A stretch of DNA of 64,000 nucleotides. Source: Pectobacterium carotovorum (lineage in GTDB: Bacteria; Pseudomonadota; Gammaproteobacteria; Enterobacterales; Enterobacteriaceae). Position numbers and translations under genes: made by a program. Below, one piece after another: positions 45,358-53,407 of the stretch (its first letter is position 1; the number at the start of each line of letters is the position of its first letter). The stretch covers positions 310,001 to 374,000 of the forward strand of contig NZ_FQWI01000004.1 of NCBI RefSeq assembly GCF_900129615.1, written 5' to 3'. The notes under the pieces were generated by a model. It saw only the letters and a list, made by a program, of their open reading frames with translations. It had not been told where the DNA came from and made no database searches.

Positions 45358-45399
45358 GCTAAAATTGAATCTCATTAGAAGTAGAGTTATCTGCCCTAT

Positions 45400-45428
45400 T
45401 AGTTAGGCCAATCGCCCTTTGAAGTCAA
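45400..45428 (-). promoter_or_regulatory. Promoter of the thr operon
   Basis: On the minus strand, -35 TTGACT (45428-45423), an exact 17-bp spacer, then TAACTA (45405-45400). The predicted transcript starts about 35 bases before the leader peptide. Confidence 0.65.
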
Positions 45429-45568
45429 CGGATTTCTTTTTTTTCTTCTCGCCGAAGGAAAAATCCCTGCCGCTCAACCCACTGCCTAAACAGGAATAAG
45501 CCGGACAAACCGTTGTCAAAATACGTGACTCAAGATGTTCGACTGCCAAAAAAGCCATTTCTGCTATC

Positions 45569-46255
45569 TTATTTCGGCAATCTTTTTTCAATGTCGTGTA
45601 GCAACCGATGGAGCATCGCCGTATCGCGTTGCTCTAAACGCCCTAGCCGCTGATGCAGCCAGTCCCGCAGTTTTTCATCATCCTCAACCGCCAGAGTAGC
45701 CAAAAGCCGATCCATACGATCGCGCAGCGCCGACAACTGCCCCGCCACTGCTGGCTCTGCCGCTTCCGGTTTGACCTGCATGAGTTCAGCCAGTTGGTAA
45801 CAATACACCATCACCGCCTGACCAAGATTCAGTGAGGGATAATCCGCTTTCATCGGCACGCCAGTCAACACATCCGCCAGTTCGAGTTCCTCATTCGTCA
45901 GGCCAACATCTTCACGACCAAACACCAGCGCCGCAGAGGCCATCCATTGGACCTTATCCTGCAATACGCCGGTCAGTTCCGCTGGCGTGCAGTAATAGTG
46001 ATACTTAGCCCGGCTGCGCGCGGTGGTCGCAACCGTAAAATCGACATCTGCCAGTGCTTCAGCCAACGTGGAAAACACCTGTACGTTATCCAGAATATCC
46101 CCTGAACCGTGCGCCACCCAGCGGGCCGCTGGCTCTTGATGTACTGTGCTACCGACAATACGCAAGCTGCTGAATCCCATCGTTTTCATCGCACGAGCTG
46201 CCGCCCCTACATTTTCAGCCCGAGCGGGCTCAACCAAAATAATATGAAACTGCAT
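45569..46255 (-). CDS. yjtD: TrmH-family tRNA/rRNA methyltransferase YjtD
   Basis: 228 aa. It is a SPOUT-class (TrmH/TrmJ-like) methyltransferase. The family N-terminus IILVEPARAENVGAAARAMKTMGF, the mid motif VFGREDVGLTNEE (near residue 112) and the C-terminal SLNLGQAVMVYCYQL, which builds the knotted SAM site, are intact. The substrate RNA is not established for this branch as far as I know. It lies between thrL and arcA as in E. coli. Confidence 0.92.
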   Translation of the reverse strand: MQFHIILVEPARAENVGAAARAMKTMGFSSLRIVGSTVHQEPAARWVAHGSGDILDNVQVFSTLAEALADVDFTVATTARSRAKYHYYCTPAELTGVLQDKVQWMASAALVFGREDVGLTNEELELADVLTGVPMKADYPSLNLGQAVMVYCYQLAELMQVKPEAAEPAVAGQLSALRDRMDRLLATLAVEDDEKLRDWLHQRLGRLEQRDTAMLHRLLHDIEKRLPK

Positions 46256-46651
46256 AGACTCCTCAGTATGGGTTACATCCGTTTTGGCAAGCCTTCATCT
46301 GCTCGCCAAACAACGCAGCCCTGTAATCGATAACAATTTATTGATGACTACGATTTGTTGAGCATTACGGTAAAAAATTAACAATAAACCAACAAAATTT
46401 CCGGCATCAATTCGGCCTTCGGTAGGAAACATCGGTGAGTCCAAAAAATGGGCGGGAAGATAAAACCCCAAGAAAAATAAGGTAAATTATTTTATTTCAA
46501 TAAGTTATAAAAGCACCACCGACTGTGTAGCGCCAATTATGATTATTGGCATTTGCTATGCTAAATCGTTCATAAAAAGTGCTAAATTGTGACGTAAACT
46601 GGCAATCCTATAAGTGTTTATCACAAAATAGTTAACGTGCTAAAATGAAAT

Positions 46652-46665
46652 TTGATATATGTCAA
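46652..46665 (+). promoter_or_regulatory. FNR-binding site upstream of arcA
   Basis: TTGATATATGTCAA matches the FNR consensus TTGAT-N4-ATCAA at nine of ten defined positions. It lies about 325 bp before arcA. FNR activates arcA in E. coli under anaerobic growth. Confidence 0.7.
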
Positions 46666-46805
46666 CAGAACCGTAGATTTATCAGCAGGCAAAATCTGTG
46701 CTTACTGTTATGTTGCTGTTAATAAGGTTAAACTGTGCGCCACTTTGAGCGCAGTTAAATTAGCGCCACGCTCACCCGCTAGCAGTACCTCTAAGCGGGT
46801 AGAGA

Positions 46806-46931
46806 ATGAACACCAGTAACGCATTTACGTACTTGAGTCTGACGTTGAGCGAGAGCGTAGTCTACCTCGATAAGCTCCAGGGAAATACCCGGAATAACTG
46901 GCGTTGTAGCCAGCGGGCCAGCAGGGTATGA
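46806..46931 (+). CDS. Possible small ORF in the arcA leader (41 aa)
   Basis: ATG at 46806 to TGA at 46929-46931, ending 58 bases before the arcA start. The peptide begins MNTSNAFTYLSLTLSESV and is hydrophilic towards a basic end. The ribosome-binding site is weak (AGAGA), and a hairpin ends just upstream. It may be a true upstream ORF or structured leader RNA that happens to be open. I do not recognise the product. Confidence 0.35.
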   Translation: MNTSNAFTYLSLTLSESVVYLDKLQGNTRNNWRCSQRASRV

Positions 46932-46989
46932 CAGCGACTTCTGTACTTCCGATTTCTATAATTTAAGTTGGCAATTTTAGGTAGCAAAC

Positions 46990-47706
46990 ATGCAGACGCC
47001 GCACATTCTTATTGTTGAAGACGAGCTAGTAACTCGTAATACCCTCAAAAGCATTTTTGAGGCGGAAGGATACGTTGTTCACGAAGCCACTGATGGCGCC
47101 GAAATGCACCACATTTTGTCCGAGAATGACATCAATCTGGTGATCATGGACATCAACCTGCCAGGGAAGAACGGCCTGTTGCTGGCACGTGAACTGCGCG
47201 AGCAAGCCACCGTTGCCTTGATGTTCCTCACCGGCCGCGACAATGAAGTCGATAAGATCCTCGGTCTTGAAATCGGTGCGGATGACTACATCACCAAACC
47301 GTTCAACCCACGTGAATTGACGATCCGCGCACGTAACCTGCTGTCACGCACCATGAATCTGGGCAGTGGCACGGAAGAGCGTCGTCTGGTGGAAAGCTAT
47401 CGCTTCAACGGCTGGGAACTGGACATCAATAGCCGTTCTCTGATTAGCCCGGCTGGCGAGCAATACAAGCTGCCGCGCAGTGAATTCCGCGCCATGCTGC
47501 ACTTCTGCGAAAACCCAGGCAAGATTCAGTCTCGTGCAGAACTGCTGAAGAAAATGACGGGCCGTGAGCTTAAGCCACACGACCGTACCGTTGACGTCAC
47601 TATCCGTCGTATCCGCAAGCACTTTGAATCAACAGCCGATACGCCAGAAATCATCGCGACGATCCACGGCGAAGGCTACCGCTTCTGCGGCGATCTGGAA
47701 AATTAA
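46990..47706 (+). CDS. arcA: Aerobic respiration control response regulator ArcA
   Basis: 238 aa, the E. coli length. ArcA is the OmpR-family regulator that, phosphorylated by ArcB, represses aerobic respiration genes when the quinone pool is reduced. The receiver domain (1-120) has the phospho-acceptor Asp-54 (VIMDINLPG), acidic Glu-10/Asp-11 (IVEDE) and the switch lysine in DDYITKPF. The winged-helix DNA-binding domain (about 135-234) ends [22 protein letters not shown] precedes the ATG. Confidence 0.98.
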   Translation: MQTPHILIVEDELVTRNTLKSIFEAEGYVVHEATDGAEMHHILSENDINLVIMDINLPGKNGLLLARELREQATVALMFLTGRDNEVDKILGLEIGADDYITKPFNPRELTIRARNLLSRTMNLGSGTEERRLVESYRFNGWELDINSRSLISPAGEQYKLPRSEFRAMLHFCENPGKIQSRAELLKKMTGRELKPHDRTVDVTIRRIRKHFESTADTPEIIATIHGEGYRFCGDLEN

Positions 47707-47713
47707 TTCCCCT

Positions 47714-47745
47714 CAGCCGGAGCAGGCATCTGCTCCGGCTGTTTT
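47714..47745. terminator. Intrinsic terminator after arcA
   Basis: Perfect 12-bp stem cagccggagcag/ctgctccggctg with a GCAT loop and TTTT, eight bases after the arcA stop and just before the convergent creA end. Confidence 0.9.
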
Positions 47746-47761
47746 CCCTTCTTACCGCACG

Positions 47762-48244
47762 TTATTCACTCTTTCCCCACGGCATAACCGGCACCGCGCT
47801 TAACGCATTTTTCGGCGAACCATCGACTAAGCGATCGGAATAAGTAAGGTAGATCAGCGAATTGCGCTTTTGATCGTAAAATCGAACAACCTGCAATTTC
47901 TTGAAAACCAACGATGTTCTTTTCTGGAACACCACGGATCCACGATCGCCGCCGTTTTTGATTTTATCGGACAGCGTAATCGGCCCAACCTGCTGGCAGG
48001 AGATGGCCGCATCCGACGTATCCTCCGCCAGCCCTAACCCGCCCTTGATTCCGCCCGTTTTGGCTCGACTAATGTAGCAGGTCACATTGGATACATCCGG
48101 ATCGTCAAACGCTTCCACTACGATCTTATGATCCGGCCCCAGCAGTTTAAAGGCCGTATCGACAGACCCAACTTCTTCCGCACTGACAACGCCTGCGGTG
48201 GATAGCAATAGCAGACCCGCTCCCACGATGCGCTTTATGTTCAT
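47762..48244 (-). CDS. creA: CreA family periplasmic protein
   Basis: 160 aa with a signal peptide cut after Ala-22. CreA is a conserved secreted protein of unknown function that in E. coli lies upstream of the creBCD genes; those genes are not adjacent here. The conserved stretch [19 protein letters not shown] and [19 protein letters not shown] cover residues 38-80. Two cysteines in that region could form a disulphide. It is divergent from rob. Confidence 0.94.
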   Translation of the reverse strand: MNIKRIVGAGLLLLSTAGVVSAEEVGSVDTAFKLLGPDHKIVVEAFDDPDVSNVTCYISRAKTGGIKGGLGLAEDTSDAAISCQQVGPITLSDKIKNGGDRGSVVFQKRTSLVFKKLQVVRFYDQKRNSLIYLTYSDRLVDGSPKNALSAVPVMPWGKSE

Positions 48245-48449
48245 ATTTCAGGTCCTGTGACAATTCATAACAAACGATTAATAACCACAATTAAAAAGGG
48301 GATGAGCAAAATAAACCGCTATAATCTCCCTCCTTATCCAAATTACCTGCGGAACATTTTCAAAAATCTTCGGCAGTACCAAAGTGAAAATATTGCTATG
48401 ATGCGGGATCTCAATACGCTCGCGCTCAATGTGTTTGATGAGGAAGATT

Positions 48450-49337
48450 ATGGATCAAGCCGGTATCATACGTGACTTGCTTAACTGGCTGGAAAGCCAT
48501 CTCGACCAGCCGCTATCACTCGATAATGTGGCGGCGAAAGCGGGTTATTCCAAGTGGCATCTGCAAAGAATGTTCAAAGATGTGACGGGCCATGCCATTG
48601 GTTCATATATCCGAGCGCGGAGATTAACCAAAGCGGCGGTGGCACTCTGCCTGACCAGCCGCCCTATCCTGGATATTGCCCTGCAATACCGTTTTGATTC
48701 ACAACAGACGTTTACCCGCGCGTTTAAAAAGCAGTTTACCCAAACGCCAGCGTCTTATCGTCGTTCCGATAACTGGAATACTTTTGGCCTTCGTCCGCCG
48801 ATCCGACTCGGTGCGTTTACGCTGCCGCAGCCGCAGTTTATCACGCTGCCAGAGACACAGCTGCTTGGGCTAACGCAAACCTATAACTGCCGTCTGGAGC
48901 AGATTTGTAACTTCCGTACGGAAATTCGCGTCCACTACTGGCGTCAGTTTTTAGGAGAGACCTGCTCCGTTCCTCCCGTACTTTACGGGTTGCATCATTC
49001 ACGGCCGAGTAAAGAGAAAGACGACGAACACGAAGTGCTCTACACCACCGCGCTGGAGCCACAGTATCTGCCCGATGACGTCCACACTGGCGAGCCCGTC
49101 ACGCTACCGGGCGGCGACTACGCGATGTTTGTTTTTGAAGGGCCAAATGACGAGCTACAGGATTTTATTATCAGCCTGTATGACACCTGTCTGCCGACCT
49201 TTCAGCTCACGCGCCGCAAAGGGTTTGATGCCGAGCGTTTTCACCCTAGCCGCGATACAGACGGGGAAATACCCGCTATCATCCGCTGCGAGTATTTTAT
49301 CCCCATCCAACATACCGAGCCGCTCTCAGCGCTGTAA
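48450..49337 (+). CDS. rob: Right-origin-binding regulator Rob
   Basis: 295 aa from the ATG at 48450, with AGGAAG upstream; the frame opens at 48429 without family sequence. Rob is an AraC/XylS-type activator of the mar/sox/rob regulon (efflux, multidrug tolerance). The N-terminal double helix-turn-helix (about 8-110) is almost identical to E. coli (SKWHLQRMFKDVTGHAIG, DIALQYRFDSQQTFTRAFKK). The C-terminal GyrI-like domain is more diverged and ends with a few extra residues. It overlaps the 3' end of gpmB by 12 bp. Confidence 0.96.
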   Translation: MDQAGIIRDLLNWLESHLDQPLSLDNVAAKAGYSKWHLQRMFKDVTGHAIGSYIRARRLTKAAVALCLTSRPILDIALQYRFDSQQTFTRAFKKQFTQTPASYRRSDNWNTFGLRPPIRLGAFTLPQPQFITLPETQLLGLTQTYNCRLEQICNFRTEIRVHYWRQFLGETCSVPPVLYGLHHSRPSKEKDDEHEVLYTTALEPQYLPDDVHTGEPVTLPGGDYAMFVFEGPNDELQDFIISLYDTCLPTFQLTRRKGFDAERFHPSRDTDGEIPAIIRCEYFIPIQHTEPLSAL

Positions 49338-49976
49338 CTCATCCAGTGCCGGAATATCCAAATGCGAAATATCTCCGGCCGTTTCCACCACCCATCCGGG
49401 TGCTAGCCACGGGCTTTGCTGATAATCAATGCGCGACAGGGAACAGTTGCGCAGACGCAAGCGCCGTTCAGCCGATGCGGGTAACCCCAGAACCGTACTC
49501 AGCAAGCACCCCAGCGCCATCCCGTGGCTAACCAGCAAAGGACGACTTCCCGCTGGCAACGCCAGACAACGTTCCAGAACGCCGTGCATGCGCAATGCCA
49601 CATCAGCCATCGATTCACCTTCTGGGATGCGGCCATCGGGCGTGCCATCCACCAGCCCTTTACGCCACTTTTCTTCCCCGTCGGTCAGCGAATCCAAATC
49701 TCGGGCTTCTAAAACGCCCATGTTCAATTCACGTAACCCGGGCTCCAGGATTATCTGGCAATCACCACAAGATTTAGCGATGATTTCTGTCGTCTGACGC
49801 GTTCTTCCGAGATCGCTGGTAAAAATATGCGTAATCCCTAACGTCCTGATTCGTCCAGCAACTTGCTGTGCCTGTTGCTCACCTCTTGGCGTCAGCGCAC
49901 TGTCCGATTGACCTTGAATACGTCGAGCCACATTCCATTCCGTTTCGCCGTGGCGAACAAGATATACCTGTAACAT
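49326..49976 (-). CDS. gpmB: Phosphoglycerate mutase-like phosphatase GpmB
   Basis: 216 aa of the histidine phosphatase superfamily. The phospho-histidine motif LVRHGETEWN starts at residue 6 and the second catalytic histidine is in LLVSHGMALG near 150. The E. coli relative (YtjC) is annotated as phosphoglycerate mutase 2, though mutase activity is doubtful and a phosphatase role is likely. It is divergent from yjjX and convergent with rob, as in E. coli. Confidence 0.93.
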   Translation of the reverse strand: MLQVYLVRHGETEWNVARRIQGQSDSALTPRGEQQAQQVAGRIRTLGITHIFTSDLGRTRQTTEIIAKSCGDCQIILEPGLRELNMGVLEARDLDSLTDGEEKWRKGLVDGTPDGRIPEGESMADVALRMHGVLERCLALPAGSRPLLVSHGMALGCLLSTVLGLPASAERRLRLRNCSLSRIDYQQSPWLAPGWVVETAGDISHLDIPALDELQR

Positions 49977-50026
49977 GGTTATTTTCCGTTATACTGCGTC
50001 AAATTAACTAAAGGTACGAAACTGTT

Positions 50027-50566
50027 ATGTATCACGTTGTTGCTGCAACTACCAACCCGGCAAAGATTAAGGCTATTACTCTGGCATTCACCGATGTCTT
50101 TGGTGCAGAAAACTGCCGCATCGAAGGCGTTGACGTCGACAGTGGTGTCCCGCGCCAGCCTCTTGGCTCTCTCGAAACCCGTACGGGCGCCAGAAACCGC
50201 GTCATGATGGCACGCCAGGTGCGTCCAGAAGCCGATTTTTGGGTCGGTGTCGAAGCAGGCATTGAAGAAAGCATGACTTTCGCCTGGATGGTGATCGAAA
50301 ATGCTCACCTGCGTGGCGAATCACGTTCTGCAAGCCTGGTTCTTCCAGAAAGTATATTACATGGTATCCGTGAAGGGCGGGAATTAGGCGATGAAATGGA
50401 GCGTTTGACGGGCGTTCAGAATATTAAACATAAAGGTGGTGCCATCGGCGTCTTCACCGACGGCAAATTGTCGCGTACCAGCGTATACCATCAGGCGCTG
50501 CTGCTGGCCCTGGTGCCGTTCCATAATCCGATCTATCAGATTCCCGTTCAGGCAGCAAAACCGTAA
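50027..50566 (+). CDS. yjjX: Inosine/xanthosine triphosphatase YjjX
   Basis: 179 aa. YjjX hydrolyses non-canonical ITP and XTP to the diphosphates, clearing deaminated purines. The N-terminal [16 protein letters not shown] and the [11 protein letters not shown] segment near residue 70 belong to the Maf/Ham1-related NTPase fold. The C-terminal [17 protein letters not shown] is conserved. Convergent with trpR, with three bases between their stops. Confidence 0.95.
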   Translation: MYHVVAATTNPAKIKAITLAFTDVFGAENCRIEGVDVDSGVPRQPLGSLETRTGARNRVMMARQVRPEADFWVGVEAGIEESMTFAWMVIENAHLRGESRSASLVLPESILHGIREGRELGDEMERLTGVQNIKHKGGAIGVFTDGKLSRTSVYHQALLLALVPFHNPIYQIPVQAAKP

Positions 50567-50569
50567 CGG

Positions 50570-50917
50570 TTACGCATCGTCACCTAACGGCTTATCTGCC
50601 GACAGCAACTGCGCTTCCAGCCAGCTTTTTAACGCGGGGGGCGCGGCTTTCAGACTGTTTGAACCGCGTGTAATCGTCGCAATTCCCGCACCTAACTCGC
50701 TTTTCAGCTCACGCTGGCTCATTTCACCCCGCATTAGCTCCTGTATAATTCGCACCCGCGTTCCCAACGCTGTACGCTCATCCGGCGTCAGCAGGAGTTG
50801 AAGCAGCGGCAATTGAAGATCCTCCGCAATAGACTGCTGCAATAGCGCGACAAAGCGTAACCAGTGCTCATTGTCTTGTTCAGAAAGTGCTGGATCGATA
50901 AGCGATAACGGAGTCAT
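50570..50917 (-). CDS. trpR: Trp operon repressor
   Basis: 115 aa. TrpR binds tryptophan and represses the trp, aroH, aroL, mtr and trpR genes. The helix-turn-helix is in [21 protein letters not shown] (about 66-86). [21 protein letters not shown] precedes it. It has an intact self-operator upstream at 50929-50946. The slt-trpR order is the E. coli arrangement. Confidence 0.97.
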   Translation of the reverse strand: MTPLSLIDPALSEQDNEHWLRFVALLQQSIAEDLQLPLLQLLLTPDERTALGTRVRIIQELMRGEMSQRELKSELGAGIATITRGSNSLKAAPPALKSWLEAQLLSADKPLGDDA

Positions 50918-50928
50918 AACGGGCTGCC

Positions 50929-50946
50929 ATACTATTTAACTAGTAC
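50929..50946 (-). promoter_or_regulatory. TrpR operator (autoregulation)
   Basis: ATACTATTTAACTAGTAC matches the palindromic TrpR operator GTACTAGTTAACTAGTAC at 16 of 18 positions. It is 12 bp upstream of the trpR ATG, where the promoter/leader should lie. Confidence 0.85.
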
Positions 50947-50989
50947 GGCAGCATAACACAATTTCAGGCAACGAGCGCAACGCCGCGTC

Positions 50990-52933
50990 TCAATAACGCC
51001 GCTGCCATTCCGCATCCGTCAGCACACTGGCTGGCTGATTAAGGAAATAGCGATAGAAGACGTCATACGCCAGCACATTTTTCACGTAACCCCGGGTTTC
51101 TGAGAACGGAATACTTTCGATAAACGCAACGGGATCGATGCGCCCTGCGCTGTTCTTCAGCCAGGTATTCACACGCGACGGCCCGGCATTATAAGCCGCT
51201 GAAGACAGAATGCGGTTACGGCCAAATGTCTGGTACACGTACTCCAGATAGCTCGTCCCTAACAGGATATTGGTTTCGGGATCGAACAACTGGCTGGTGT
51301 TCGTATAGAACGTGATATTGCTCATTTTGGCCGTATGCTGCGCCGTCGCGGGCATCAACTGCATCAGACCCGATGCACCGACAGGGGAACGTGCTTTCGG
51401 ATTCCAGGCGCTCTCCTGACGAGCAATCGCCATCGCATAGCTCTGGCTGATGCCTTTCCCCTGCGTTTCACGGCGGAATTCATCGTTCCAGGCCAGCGGG
51501 AAACGCTCTTCCAGATGATCCCACAGCTTCGCGACAATCGTCGCCTGCACGCTCAAATCCGCCCAGCGCTGCTCAAACGCATAGCGAGCCAGCGCTTCCT
51601 GCTGCGGCTTGCTGCGATTAGCCACCAGTCCGACCCACTCGCTGCGCGCCAGATTATCCATCTGCCAGAACATCAACTCCCGCACGCGGGTGATTTCCGG
51701 TAGCTGAGACAAAGAAGGATCTGGCTTCACTGCCGTCATGATAGTAATGGGATAGCGCTCGTTCAGTTTCTGCGCCGCCGCCATCGGATAGAACCCGCGT
51801 TCCTGCATCAGGCCGCGTAATAGCGTCTCGCCTTCCTGACGTTTGCCCTGATCCAACAGCGCCGCCGCGCGCCAGTAGCGCCATTCGTCTTTCTGTAACG
51901 CCTCCGCCGGTAAGCGCGCCATCCAGCTTGTTAGCCCCTGACGATCGCCAGCCCCCAACGCCATACGTACGCGGCGCTCCAGCAACGTAGTCGACGTGCT
52001 CTTTCTCACTACGTCATCCCGCCACTGCGCCTGCTCTGGCGTGGCATCGTTGCCCATCAAACGCCAGGCGATGGTTTCTTCCATTGCCTGACGATCTGCG
52101 GCACTCATTTTCTGCAAACGGACAATAACCGGCAGCATTGAACGAGCATTATCAGCATCCTGACGCGCCGTGCGCGTAAAGGCTGACAGCGTGACTTTAC
52201 GCGTAAAATCTGTCGGTCCAACGGTACGGGCGAAGCTCTCCAGCGAGTTGGGATCGTTCTGGAGTTTCAGCAACGCATCGCCCATCGTTTTATAATCGTC
52301 GGGTAACTGCTTGATGAGATAGCTCACCAGACTGCCGCTGCCTTCGTCCATTGCCAGACGTGCGCGTTCCAACACCGTCAGCGGTGTCTGTTCGCCTGCC
52401 TGCTGCCAGACGGAGAAGAGTTTATCGCACACGGTAGGGAGCGAGCGTCCTGTCAGCCAGATATCACGCGTGGCTTCCCACACGCCCTGACGCTGACCGG
52501 TTGCCCACTGGGCGTAATAAAAGTTACAGCGGGCGCTGACCGGCTTCGGCGGCTGGGGGCTAAATGCCAGCAGCCCGATCCAGTCCTGACGACGCGCCAG
52601 TTCATTCACAAAGCTGGTAGAGAGATTACGGGCGGGCGGCAACGTCGGGTGCGTTGCCATAAACTGCTTCACCTGCGTCGCACTGACCTGACTCAGATCC
52701 TGCGTGAGCGCACGGTATTCAAGATAAGGATAAAGTGGGTAACTGCGCAGCGTTGGCATCAGCTGCGCCACCGTGTCCATCTGGTTGCTGTCCCATGCTT
52801 GCTTAACCTGCTGATAGCGCTGACGCTGTTCGTCCAGAGAATCCGCCAGCACATGGCCGGAAAACCCAGCCAGACATATCGCCGAAACGGCGTACCACCA
52901 ATGACCCGCTTTTATCACCTGCATTAACCTCAT
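50990..52933 (-). CDS. slt: Soluble lytic murein transglycosylase
   Basis: 647 aa with a signal peptide cut after Ala-30 (GHVLA|DSLDE). Slt70 cleaves peptidoglycan strands exolytically, leaving 1,6-anhydro ends. The N-terminal helical ring (U and L domains) covers about 31-470. The C-terminal catalytic goose-lysozyme-like domain has the glutamate in AIARQESAWNP (near residue 505), followed by GASGLMQLMPATA and AAYNAGPSRVN. It is upstream of trpR on the same strand and divergent from ettA. Confidence 0.97.
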   Translation of the reverse strand: MRLMQVIKAGHWWYAVSAICLAGFSGHVLADSLDEQRQRYQQVKQAWDSNQMDTVAQLMPTLRSYPLYPYLEYRALTQDLSQVSATQVKQFMATHPTLPPARNLSTSFVNELARRQDWIGLLAFSPQPPKPVSARCNFYYAQWATGQRQGVWEATRDIWLTGRSLPTVCDKLFSVWQQAGEQTPLTVLERARLAMDEGSGSLVSYLIKQLPDDYKTMGDALLKLQNDPNSLESFARTVGPTDFTRKVTLSAFTRTARQDADNARSMLPVIVRLQKMSAADRQAMEETIAWRLMGNDATPEQAQWRDDVVRKSTSTTLLERRVRMALGAGDRQGLTSWMARLPAEALQKDEWRYWRAAALLDQGKRQEGETLLRGLMQERGFYPMAAAQKLNERYPITIMTAVKPDPSLSQLPEITRVRELMFWQMDNLARSEWVGLVANRSKPQQEALARYAFEQRWADLSVQATIVAKLWDHLEERFPLAWNDEFRRETQGKGISQSYAMAIARQESAWNPKARSPVGASGLMQLMPATAQHTAKMSNITFYTNTSQLFDPETNILLGTSYLEYVYQTFGRNRILSSAAYNAGPSRVNTWLKNSAGRIDPVAFIESIPFSETRGYVKNVLAYDVFYRYFLNQPASVLTDAEWQRRY

Positions 52934-52984
52934 CCGTTATCGAACTTGCTATCGGCATCCTTCATCGTATCGATCCCCCTATCC

Positions 52985-53110
<126 letters not shown>

Positions 53111-53407
53111 ATCGGGCAGATCCAGTGTGGCACATCATGCCAGACAACGATATGCCGATCCGCAAACCGATTCTGAAATTCATCAGGCGGGCCTAGGTCT
53201 CAGATCGGCCACGGCAAATCGCCGGATAGCTGGGATCGCGGGCTGAAACCCGCTACACTTCATACTTAGAGTAATGCGCCTAGAATAATCGATCCGCTGC
53301 TGGGGTATTTCCTTGGCAGCGATTTAGTATTAGGTAACACAGTGCTACATATGGTCACCCGCTTATGGTGACAAATCATAGAGATAAGAGAGAGGCGAAG
53401 TCGCAAC
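53111..53407 (+). other. ettA leader and promoter region
   Basis: Between the ERIC element and ettA. A hairpin gtcacc/ggtgac (about 53355-53372) lies 36 bp before the GTG start. No clear -35/-10 pair was found by eye and no ORF is present. Confidence 0.4.

Larger units (their letters stand above)
46256..46989. other. Long yjtD / arcA intergenic region
   Basis: A 734-bp gap. The left two thirds are AT-rich and contain a palindrome at 46532-46550 (gccaat-N7-attggc), an FNR box at 46652-46665, then a hairpin (acccgct/agcgggt) near 46779-46801 and a 41-codon ORF. E. coli has a long multi-promoter arcA leader and a divergent small gene, yjjY, in this place. I found no intact yjjY frame here. Confidence 0.6.

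Noticed and set aside
46750-46900. Possible yjjY homologue divergent from arcA
   Set aside because: A short stretch (gtacgtaaatgcgtt) resembles what I recall of E. coli yjjY, but the frame is interrupted by stops and the peptide is not conserved.
48257-48475. 72-codon plus-strand frame between creA and rob
   Set aside because: Runs into rob in another frame and lies in the divergent promoter region; nothing supports translation.
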